A stretch of 64,000 nt of DNA from NCBI GenBank assembly GCA_039881145.1, contig JAYKKI010000032.1, positions 14,883,501 through 14,947,500 of the forward strand. Reading direction: 5' to 3'. Below the pieces are notes generated by a model. That model saw nothing but the letters and a program-made list of their open reading frames with translations, ran no database searches and was not told the origin of the DNA. This DNA is from Druceiella hillmani (Eukaryota; Arthropoda; Insecta; Lepidoptera; Hepialidae). Both the position numbers and the translations under genes were made by a program. Below, piece after piece: positions 35,332-45,434 of this stretch (position 1 is the first letter of the stretch; every line of letters begins with the position of its first letter).

Positions 35332-35401
35332 ATAAATCCAATTTAGTTTGCCTATCATACCGGTTAATGTAATTTTTGTGACAACTAGCACCTGTCTCCT
35401 C

Positions 35402-36465
35402 TATGCACCTAAGTCGTGACAATTTACGGCCTCAATAACTTAAACCGTTTAGATGAATTAAAATTCGCTCCGCTTATAATATTTATAATAATAATATGAA
35501 TAGTAATATTTTAAAATTAAAAGGTAATTTAAAAAGTACGATTAAAACCTACTCTAATTAAAGTAATCAACTAATGTACAAAAAAAAGGTACACCTAAGA
35601 TAACTATTTGCCATAGTTTATTCGTATTAGCGTAAATTTTCTTCAGTGCTAAACTCTTTTAGAATTATTAGCTAATTATAATAAAATAGTAAGTACCATA
35701 AATTTACTCTTTTTTGTAATAATGTTACACTTTCCTTGACTAAATTTATATAATAAATTATAGTCATATAATACCAAGTACCATACAGATTTATAAAAAT
35801 AAAACAACTTCCAACTAATCTAATCTAAAGAATCCAATGGTGGGACCATTGGATTCTAACTGGTCAACTTGGAGATTATATAACGTGTGACATATAAGTT
35901 GCATACTAAGCAAAGTAAGCTTCTGTCTGCATCCAAATAACTTTAAGCTTAAAAAAATATTTTTGGTTTCGTGGATCAAAGAGATGTTTTCACGAAAACC
36001 TCACTTTAGTAGTTCCGACCACTACTCACCTAAAATTTTCAATCCAACGTTCACCATTCATAGCGGAAAATTAGTGTATATTATATAAGAAGAAACACAG
36101 TATCATTAGATGTTTTATTATATATTTAGATAAAGTGACAAATAAAATTGTGAATAAAAACAAGTCTTGCTCCTCCATAATATTCTTCAGAAAACCACGT
36201 GTAATGTAAACCAATATATCTTAAACTGCAGAAAAAAATATTACTTACGTAATCTGAAACGTATTTACCATACATACTATTTAATACAACTCGCAATTTA
36301 TTTTTCTATTATCGAATGTTAGAAACTAATCAATAAATGAACGCGGTGTTTAGATAACGATTTTCCAATCCATTTTACTGAAACCAAATTTGCCGACCAA
36401 AAAAACCCAAATCACCAAACGTTTTTGACTATCTCAACACCGACTCGCCACTCCAAAATTTAAAC
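35402..36465. other. AT-rich non-coding DNA with a small hairpin
   Basis: The only structure noted is a perfect 13-bp inverted repeat, AGAATCCAATGGT (35829-35841) with 35845-35857 and a 3-base loop. Nothing else is recognised. Confidence 0.5.
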
Positions 36466-36469
36466 TAAA

Positions 36470-36905
36470 AAGAGCCGCACTATCGGGCAGCCTCCACATC
36501 TACGGAGGTCAGCCCGTCAATAAGCGGACCTTCATTTGTAAAGACAAATTATACCCAAACACCAGCTTCCCATCGCATTAATCGTGGATAAGATTCCCGA
36601 GAGGGCCATGAAATAAATAACTAAAGAAAAAATAAATCAATTAAAGGCCGAGATAAAGTCATTAAAGAAGCAGATACGGCATATCACATGTCGTTGGTTC
36701 AATTAATTGATGGCGGCGAGGAGAGACGTGAGTTGGCAGAGCGAGAAGACAGGCCGGCCAACGGGACGGTGGAATAAATAAATTAGATTGATGCGACGAT
36801 TGCGCGGGCGACGGTTTTTTGTCAAGTTGTCAACCTGGCCGCCGTGTGATCTGTCGTTTTTGTTTTGGGTCGTTCCGAAGAACGACACGAGCCATTTAAT
36901 GTCGG
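36470..36905. promoter_or_regulatory. CpG-rich unique block with GAGA and ATGGC motifs
   Basis: It contains GATGGCGGCGAGGAGAGACG (36709), AGGCCGGCCAACGGGACGG, ATTGCGCGGGCGACGG and TTCCGAAGAACGAC. The GAGAG and GCCAT cores are the kind bound by GAGA factor and Pho in insects. No convincing gene is present. It is a candidate regulatory island. Confidence 0.35.
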
Positions 36906-36909
36906 TGTC

Positions 36910-38095
36910 AGAAAAAAAGGGTAATTTGGGTTGTAAAGGGACTCCCTGATTTGAATTATAAGCTGTGGAAACAGTAATTAGCTTGTGAGGTGATAACTAT
37001 GGAATACGGTATGCAAACTCGTTATAATATATTTGTTTATTCATCTAGAACCGTTATAAATAATATATTGAAAACAAAATATAATGTAATATGTATCTAA
37101 GTCCCTGATATTTATGGAGGATATATTAGTATTATGCCGTTTGGTGATATCATGTTGCTGTGATATAAACATTATCAGAACAGTGCCGGTGATATCATAT
37201 GCAAGTTTTTAGACAAATATCGTAATATTGTGTAACAAACAAATCATATATTTATTTATAAATATTCTCGGAATTATGGAGAAATGGAATTTAGTCAGTG
37301 GCATGCGGTTGGATTTATGCACGATCTGCTAGAGCTATAAAAAGAGCTTTGATTTCACATGCGAACCTCAAAGTGTTACTAAGTAAAGTGGAAACGGAAA
37401 GTCAGTCTAGATTACAACAGAAAATATCGTGTTTCAAGACGTGTGCTTAATGTATTATTGCTTACTTATATCAGAACTATAGATATTGATTCCTCGCAAC
37501 ATTTTCTCGTAAACATTATTAATAAAATGTTCGAACGCATAAAAATTAGAAACTTTAAACGATCTAATTTAAAAATGGGAATTGCGTTCAATATTGTTTT
37601 TTTAAACTTTTGCATTTTGCCATAAGATTTGTTAAAATATTAAAGAAAACTCCAATAGCAAAAGTTTCATAATACCAAGATGATGTGTAAGGTGTTTGTT
37701 AATTTTTTTTATTGTTATAGTGTAGTTTTTTATAATACAGGTTAAGAAAAAATGTTTCAACGTTACGTTCGTGTCAATTAGTTGGAATAAAAAAAACAAT
37801 ATCTATGTGTTTTTAATAAATTTTCAAAAAATTTTCAAAAACCTCAAAATAGCTGATTTTGTTTTCAAAAAAAGTGAATATCTGGATTAAGTCAAAAAAA
37901 TATTATTGAAAATATTTTATAAAAAAATAATAATGTACAAACGTCTATTTGCAATTTTCGCAGGAATTACTCGTAAGTTATTATTCTCCAATTATGAGAA
38001 CGTTTTTTTCTTCTAAACCCATTACTTTTGCCTGTACAATTCTCGTGTTTCATCTATAGCACTTCCATATTAACCACCTATATTTAACTCTTAAT
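36910..38095. other. AT-rich DNA with an isolated TATA-like box
   Basis: TATAAAAAG at 37336-37344 is a good TATA match, with a CTCAAAG start-like motif about 33 bp downstream. The small frame that follows (37443-37625, beginning at a GTG) has no recognised homology. A promoter here is possible but weakly supported. The rest has no recognised feature. Confidence 0.3.
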
Positions 38096-38100
38096 AGATA

Positions 38101-38406
38101 TTGAATATATTTGGCGTTAATTTTTGAGAAATTCTTTATTACTTAATTTTTTTTCATTCACAACTAAATGAAACTACGTGACGTAGTATTATTTCTTCTT
38201 CATTTAAATTCTTAACCACGACATAGGTTTCGTTGTATGACAACATCTGCAGATGGACAATTTGTAAAGATTGACGAAGAAATAATGATAGAAGAAACAT
38301 CTTTAAAAATTGCCAACCTGTAAATGTTCTCATACATTGAAATCTAGGTCATGGTTAAGAATTAAATAAAGTAGAAATAATACTTCATCAGGTAGTTTCA
38401 TTTAGT
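38101..38406. mobile_element. foldback element, two-armed copy B
   Basis: The leader at 38101 (TTGAATATATTTGGCGTTAA) leads into arm 1 from 38164, and arm 2 ends at 38406 with CAGGTAGTTTCATTTAG. The centre (GATTGACGAAGAAATAATGA then AGAAGAAACATC) is longer than in the other copies and may be closest to the ancestral loop. The arms are more diverged than in copy C. Confidence 0.8.
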
Positions 38407-38628
38407 TCTGAGTAAGTGTGTTATAAAAACAAAATATCTTCTAAATTATATATGTCTCATACCATTAGAACGGGCTTAATTTCTTTAAATCTATAGAAAC
38501 AATATAGCCTAGCTTTTTTTCGCCTTTAGGTGGGGTGCGTTGAAAAATACATTCGTAGTTGGTGTTACACTATTGAATAAACGATATTGAGTATGGACGA
38601 TGACACATCAGTCATACTGATTCGACAA

Positions 38629-38629
<1 letters not shown>

Positions 38630-38678
<49 letters not shown>

Positions 38679-38680
38679 GT
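38630..38680. repeat. (TA)n microsatellite
   Basis: About 50 bp of TA repeats, followed by CGTATGCG. Confidence 0.95.
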
Positions 38681-39245
38681 ATGCGTAGATAGTATATACT
38701 GTTGGCTTTTAATTTACATAAATTCATTATTGCCTGCGTTATTTTTAAAATTGTCTTATATTTGTATGCAATTCTTCTACTGTAATTTTAGAGTCTATCC
38801 TCTGAATATATTTAAAAAATATAAGGAAGTGTATTAACAATACATTCATACATCAATATGACATTAATTATCGTATCTTTCGACTGACCACTTCACAAAA
38901 ACTTTTGCGCAACACTTCACAAAAACAAAAAACTGTTACTCGCATCATTCAATATTCAGCTTCACACGTTAACGAAAACAATGCGAATACCATTCGAAAG
39001 GTCAAGATCATATTAAAATTTACTGTACATTCTAATCAGCAAACAAACCTAAATGGATGTCAATTAATCATCAAAGTCATCATGTGTCGATGTGTACTTC
39101 ACCCTTGCCTATAGATCCTTATTCACATATTCATTATTACCAGTTTAAAACCTCTTAGGCATGATCGGTATGAAAACTGGTCTAAGTCTACGTAATTTAT
39201 ATTAAAGAATATATTTAATTTTATTGGAAGTCATTTCTCAGCACT
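38681..39245. other. non-coding DNA
   Basis: The 69-codon frame at 38905-39114 has no recognised homology. Direct repetition of CACTTCACAAAAAC near 38890-38925 is noted. Confidence 0.4.
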
Positions 39246-39248
39246 TCC

Positions 39249-39392
39249 ATGTAGATATTATTTAAGTTAAAAGGTGTGATGTAGATATGATTTAAGTTAA
39301 AAGGTCTGATGTAGATATATTTAAGTTAAAAGGTGTGATGTAGATATGATTTAAGTTAAAAGGTGTGATGTAGATATGATTTATGTTAAAAG
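39249..39392. repeat. 30-bp tandem array, five copies
   Basis: GATGTAGATATGATTTAAGT followed by TAAAAGGTGT. Units start at 39249, 39278, 39308, 39337 and 39367, and the last ends in AGTGAACC. Confidence 0.95.
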
Positions 39393-40755
39393 TGAACCAC
39401 GTGACAGCTACAATAGTTTTACCTAATTTTATTAAAAAGTATTAAAAATATCAAATTGAAGTAAAAAGTAAAAAATATATAAGAAATAAAAGAAAACTAA
39501 AAGAAAGCATGTGAAAATGTAAAATTATAAAAAATAATTTAATACATTCGACTGATTGATATTTAAATATATGATTGATTATATTTTTGTATTCAATAAA
39601 AGACATGACTTGCAGCTACAGTTCCATTGTGCAGAGCTGACAAAAAATTGTCTAGAACGGATATCATTTGTAGCTAACTTCTCAAGTCTGAATTCTCATG
39701 TGTGATACAAAGTTTGCTACAAATACAACAGTTACAGATATTCTCTTTCAATGTGACTTTAAATTATCCCTAAATTAAGAGTCATGATTTAGTTATGGGT
39801 CGTGTAATAGCTATGATTCCATAACTATATGTTTACCATGAAGTAAGAAAGATTAGAAATTTAAAATCTCGATTCAAAATTTTAACTGATAACGAAACTT
39901 AACGACATAAACACTTCAATGACGATTTACCTTTTACACCACATTTACCTATGGCACATATAGTAGAGCTTCTAATAAATCAGACTTTTAAGAGAATAAA
40001 TTCAATACAAGCTCGTCGTTTGGCTCGTCTGTGAAGACTTGCAAAGAAACCGCATCCCAAAAAAAACAATGTATAGTTCGTAATTTCATTCACATTCTAA
40101 AGATAATGTCATTTGCTCAAAATTAGACCAGAGAGCTTAAAACTGAGTCTAAAATTAATTTAAAATTGATTTTTAATTATACTGCTTTATAAAAATCAAT
40201 ATTGTATTAGTTTTTAATACTATTAAAAGGGAAAACAATATATGTGCATAAAATACTTTACATCGTTACCACTCCTTTTCGGGCAAATTTAGTAATAAAT
40301 TATATTTATAAATTCAAATATTAGTAGAAAAGTTTGAAAGTGTCAGTAATGTAAAAGGTAAGTTAAAAATATTATTTCTCATCCCATTTTATGACTCAAA
40401 GAAAACTATGGTTCGGAATTCAACCCTACTACAGTTAGTACTATATTACAAGTAGGAATAGTTGCACGAAAGAACTGTTCCTAGTGAAATTTTAGTTCAA
40501 AATTAAGTACGAAATTATTATTACGATTGTATAATTTATGATCCATTATATTTGTAGATCTACCTGATCTACTATTATCTCTACATCTACTACTCTCTAC
40601 TTATCTAGTTATTTTTATACATGCAACGAACGAAAATTATTGTATTCATTTGTTTTTTTTACAATTTGCAATTTTATGCGTTTAATGTCTGGAGAAGGTA
40701 TATATGATTTGCGTCTGATACACAATGTTTCCTTTCTAAAGTAAATATAATATAC
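39393..40755. other. AT-rich non-coding DNA
   Basis: No recognised feature. Confidence 0.4.
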
Positions 40756-40760
40756 GAATA

Positions 40761-40900
40761 TTGATTATATTTGGCGTTAATTTTGTAGAAATTTATTACT
40801 CACAATTAAATGAAACTACGTGATGTAGTTTTGTTTCTACTTTCTTTAAGTTCTTTACCACGACCTAGGTTTCGTTGTGTAGTAACATCTTCAGGTGGGA
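40761..40900. mobile_element. foldback family, leader plus single-arm copy F
   Basis: TTGATTATATTTGGCGTTAA, arm 1 TAAATGAAACTACGTGATGT and ACCTAGGTTTCGTTGTGTAG up to CTTCAGGTGGG. Arm 2 is absent. Confidence 0.85.
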
Positions 40901-41399
40901 TAATAATATACGAAATTAATTTGTCTGTTATACTTATCTAATTTCTTTCCAAAATATATGATATATTTGATATACTAATTTTAGGGTACACGTAAGGAAA
41001 AACGTAATGAAACATGAAATATTGGCTCGTGATACAAAGCGCAAGTCAATGACCTCCAAATTGTAATTTTTTTGAATACGCGTCTAAGTGTCCATAAATG
41101 CGATTTTATAAATATTATCTAACTATAAATAAAACGGAAAACATGTAATAATGAAATCTAAAATGTAATCTTATTATATGGTAGAGGTATTTTGAAATAG
41201 ATTCTTAATGATCTAATGTTGGAGTTACTGACCCCATAAAAATAGAATTGAGATATAATACTCCCGTTTGAGTATAGCTTCTGTTGATTGATGAAATCGA
41301 AATTTAAGAATTTTCCATTACTCATTAATTCTATCTTTGCCCATTGGCCGCAACCACACCTACGTACCATAAGCGCTAGGTGTCTTTATATGATATTGG

Positions 41400-41600
41400 T
41401 ATGTAAAAAAGCATTTGCGAACCCTAGCCATTCCCGTGCCATCAGCAATAGAGTGATCGGCGTCACGACGCCGGCGCCTTGCGAGCCGGCGCCGTGCGTC
41501 CGAGCGCGTTACGAGCGCGCTTTACGAGGCGAGCGGACCGAAATACCAACTGACGCCGACTACCACTTAACCCATTGGCGCCCTATGCAAAATTCGGGAA
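41400..41600. promoter_or_regulatory. CpG island with paired GCCGGCGCC palindromes
   Basis: CGACGCCGGCGCCTTGCGAG and GCCGGCGCCGTGCG carry two copies of the 9-mer GCCGGCGCC six bases apart, followed by GAGCGCGTTACGAGCGCGC. CCATTGGCGCC occurs at 41571. The + frame at 41288-41635 crosses it but changes codon composition abruptly, so I do not call a gene. Confidence 0.4.
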
Positions 41601-41639
41601 ATTTAAAACTTTTACCAATGTTTGTGGAAATTTAAAAAT

Positions 41640-42865
41640 TTTGTGTTTTCGCACTTGAAGCTTTCGGACCGGATCTTCGAAACTAACGTTAGTTTAAAAA
41701 TAAAACGAAACAAAATTGTGGAAACCAAAAATTTTAAATTTCTAACCTCTTATTTTTACTGCATTTTGGAAAAAAATTCTGATCTATATTTATAAAAATG
41801 CAGGTATCTTCAAGACTGATTTTCGATTTGACTCCAACCAAGGCTACCGCTGGCTGCCGAAATATGATTTTATCAATTTGCCTCCCATAATCTGTTACTA
41901 AATGTTTAAAAGTAGGGCTTTAGATTACAAAGTGGAAATAGACGAAAAAGTTAAAGGACGATAAGTAATAAAAATCTGAATGAATCGAATAGACATCAAT
42001 GATTCGAGGAACTTGAAAAGATCATCATCACATTGATAAAGGATACTATTCATTAAATTTTAAGGTTTTCGTTAAATTTCTTTGTTGTTATTTTATTATC
42101 TATGCCTATAATTTTTTTTGCTGTCCGTTTTGTAAGTTAACATAAAATTGTACGTATTATGTCTCTTGTTTGACAGGGAAAACTATCAAGCGTGTTTTTC
42201 ACAACGCTAAGGAAGAAACAATTCAGACGTAATAATTCTTGAATATTTTTCCCACATAAATATTCATGAGTTAAGAGAATGCCATTTTGGAAATATGTTA
42301 TCAATGTTTTTAGCCTCAGAATTATGATCTTATAGCCATTTCTGTCGTGAGTGAAAGCTTACTGATAGGTTGCCCTTAAAAGCTCAATTAGTTTTCTGTT
42401 TTTTTAAATTCGTATTAGTCCCAGTTCGGCATCCAAATCTTCTACTCAAGTTCCATTTCGAAAAGTACAATATAGGAATTCTAAAATAGAGCAATAAAGA
42501 TTTGATGGTTGTAGCAACGGCAAATATAAATAATAGCAATTTATGATTATGTTTCGAGAAAAATGGGTTAAAATTTAACTTTATAGTCGGGTACAGAGAT
42601 TTTATGCAATGCTTTTATCTATCTGCAATATTTTACACCAATTAATAAAATATGCAACAGGTGCATCCATGCATTTCAAATAGATCAACTATAATATAAA
42701 CAAAATTCATTTTGGAACACCAATAAACGTCATATCATTGTTTATGCCAAGTTAAAAAAGGGAAAGAAATAACCGTATCTACTATCTTCATGTGTGATAA
42801 ATATAACTTTATTGCTAGGTTTATAAAGGCGTATAAATATTTTAGGCAAAATAATCTAAAATGCT
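41640..42865. other. AT-rich non-coding DNA
   Basis: No recognised feature. Confidence 0.4.
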
Positions 42866-42869
42866 ATGT

Positions 42870-43145
42870 TCGCCTTCGAGGGGTTAAAACTATTACCGTT
42901 CTTGCGGTTAGAGTGTTAACGAAACGCGCCGACCCGCACTGAACAAACATCAGCGTCGCCAGAGGCTAATGGCTGATACAAATTAATTTTCCTAGCTTGA
43001 TTGATGATACCGATCTTACTATATTATCGATTCTGATATCGGACATGAATTGTTTTTAAACTTAGTTAAATTCTTGTTGACATTGGCCGCGCATTCTGTT
43101 CATGGGTGTTTGTCTTGACAGTTATTTCTGAAAGAATTATGTATC
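42870..43145. promoter_or_regulatory. GC-richer block with an Exd/Hox-like site
   Basis: AACGAAACGCGCCGACCCGC and CAGCGTCGCCAGAGG are followed by AAATTAATTTT and TTGATTGATGATAC. The sequence TGATTGAT at 42998-43005 is a match to the Extradenticle-Hox composite site known from insects. It is a candidate enhancer only. Confidence 0.3.
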
Positions 43146-44325
43146 CGAGTTCTTATACGTGTTTAGGAGTTTAAGATATATAATCATAGGTTTCGCTACG
43201 TAAATTGACAAGGATAGCCGTGCATTGGCAATAATTATTAAATCACTTCCAAAAACGTTTTTACTTCCTTCTGTGAACGAGTGAATAGATTATAAATTTG
43301 ATAAATTGGTAGTCGATTGGGAAACGTTTAGTCAAAATTGACCAGTTCCATTTCTCATATTTTGTTTTGGCAATCGTCCATATCTATTATGCAAAATATT
43401 TGTTTATCTCGTCAATGACCTCAGCTTTGTTTTTGGAATGCAATTTTTTTCTTTTTTTCTATTGTTTAAAGCATATTGAATCTTTCCATTACAACAATTT
43501 GACGATTAACTATTTATAACTCCCAGCTTACCTTCAATAAATGTTATTGTCAGTTATTTTTAGTAAAGCAATGATAAAAGGTATTGGCTTTTTTGGATCG
43601 AAATTAAATAGCCGTACAAATATTCAGAATTGATCCAAGAATTGCAATTAATAATAAACTTTTTTTCTCTATAATTTTTAACGTAGAAAGCATAATTTAA
43701 TGTGTCTAGTTATTTAACCGATTAGGATAATCTTGGAAAACAATAAAATGTACATATAATTTAGTTGCAACAAGCACTTTTTTAATCAAAATTTTATATT
43801 TTTAATAATAATAAAGGACAAGTAAAGACGTTTTAAATAATTTTTTGAAGTGGCTACTTTAAAAGAATCTTGTGAAAAAGTTTTCAAATTTTTCTTTAAA
43901 AATTTTTGCTATTAATTAAATGACCAGAAAAATTAAAATACCATATAGAAACATTGCTTACCTTAGTAGTTTTCATTTAGTTTTTGTTTCATCTTTTTAT
44001 TTTAGTTATTTTACGAGAAATACATTTTTGACCAAATCACTACTTTTTGCTTTATTTTTCAAACACCTTTGTGCACTATTCAATTATAGGTTCAAAAAAC
44101 CACTCACACTTGGTTGTTAATATTTTACTTACAAGTAAAATATTATTATTGGTATATGTAGACTTTCTATAGGGCAGATTTATCTGGCAAAACCTACAAA
44201 TGTAAATGTCTACACCGGTTCAGAATAACATTTCTTGTACAAAGTTAGAGAAAAGAAGCCATATAAACAATTATATTATCGAATTCCTTTAATCGTTACG
44301 ACAAACAAATATAACTGTGTTTACT
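43146..44325. other. AT-rich non-coding DNA
   Basis: A frame at 43920-44120 is rich in Phe, Ser and Leu with no recognised family. Nothing else is seen. Confidence 0.4.
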
Positions 44326-44330
44326 TTTTA

Positions 44331-44468
44331 TTTCAAATTAACAAAATTAATGTTCAAAGCAACTTTTTCGTTCTTATTTCAAATTAACAAAATTAATGTT
44401 CAAAGTAACTTTTTCGTTCTTATTTCAAATTAACAAAATGAATGTTCAAAGTAACTTTTTCGATCGAA
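44331..44468. repeat. 46-bp tandem repeat, three copies
   Basis: TTTCAAATTAACAAAATTAA followed by TGTTCAAAG(C/T)AACTTTTTCG. Units start at 44331, 44377 and 44423, and the third is cut short at GATCGAAATTC. Confidence 0.95.
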
Positions 44469-44920
44469 ATTCTTATAAAGGCGACTGGATTTCGAAGCTA
44501 GAGTAATAAGCAATTGTCATGACAAAGAAATTATTGGAAAAAACTACGTAAAAAAATCGTCCTTCAATATTTGAATATGTCATCTTCTTTTACATAGAAC
44601 ATGCTTTTGAAGACATTTATTTTCAAAGATATATATGAGTGAATATAAATAACACATGAAAGATACGTAGAGTTATTAACAAATTTTTATACGAACAAAG
44701 TGTTTCGTAAAGGTAACGTGAGATTTTTTTAGCTTTTTATGCGTTGGTCAAAAATAATTCGTTTCATCAAACCGATGTCAGGAACTAAATATTTGTGCAA
44801 ATAAAAGTTACATTACTTAAGAAAGTACTCAAAACTAGGTAATTAAAAAATTATTTAAAATTAAGCAATATTTCTGAATCCGTGCGCTTTGTATAAAAAA
44901 AAACGATTGTCTGTGCGCAG

Positions 44921-44953
44921 GACGACTACGGCACCGCTCCGGTACCGCAGCAG
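44921..44953 (+). other. candidate small exon (33 bp, or 78 bp plus stop if read through)
   Basis: A very GC-rich block follows an acceptor-like CTGTGCGCAG and ends CAG|GTCAAC, a possible donor. In phase with the acceptor it reads DDYGTAPVPQQ. Without splicing at the donor it continues VNNKSLNLKSPIYQD to a TAA at 44999, which would make a terminal exon. The flanks are extremely AT-rich, so the composition shift is sharp. There is no strong pyrimidine tract before the acceptor. I cannot name a gene, and a chance GC patch is a real alternative. Confidence 0.3.
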
Positions 44954-45226
44954 GTCAACAACAAAAGTCTAAATTTAAAGAGTCCTATATATCAAGATTA
45001 AGTTAGCAAAAGTAAAATGTAAAATATTGCTATTCGTATATATATTGAGAGTTAAGTAGAGTATCCAAATTCAGACGGATACAGAGCGATATGTTTAAAT
45101 AATTCAATCATTGCAATCAACGAAAAATCAATGACTAATATAAATATAAAAAAGTAGTGATGAACTTTGCAAGAAAGGATAAAAATAAACTCAGAACGAA
45201 TTGACCGTGGCATGTCAAAAAAGGTC

Positions 45227-45374
<148 letters not shown>

Positions 45375-45434
45375 CGTTCTATATAGCTCTCTTGTACTGA
45401 TTTAAATTTGGCAACATCTAGTAGGATACTAGGG

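Larger units (their letters stand above)
32847..35401 (+). mobile_element. pogo/Tigger-like DNA transposon with a PHD-finger transposase, near complete (2555 bp)
   Basis: The edges are defined by TA on each side (32845-32846 and 35402-35403) and imperfect terminal inverted repeats. Positions 32847-32872 match the reverse complement of 35376-35401 at 18 of 26 bases. Inside lie a leader with a perfect 13-bp palindrome (33240-33266), a transposase gene with only a few lesions, and a poly-A signal (AATAAA near 35331) just past the stop. The motif TAGTTGTCAC occurs near both ends, at the palindrome on both strands, and at 35205. The modest number of stops and the intact ends indicate recent inactivity. 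Confidence 0.88.

Noticed and set aside
41288..41635. 115-codon + strand frame crossing a CpG island
   Set aside because: Its first half is AT-type and its second half GC-type in codon use, and a minus-strand frame also overlaps its start (41158-41370), so the openness is compositional.
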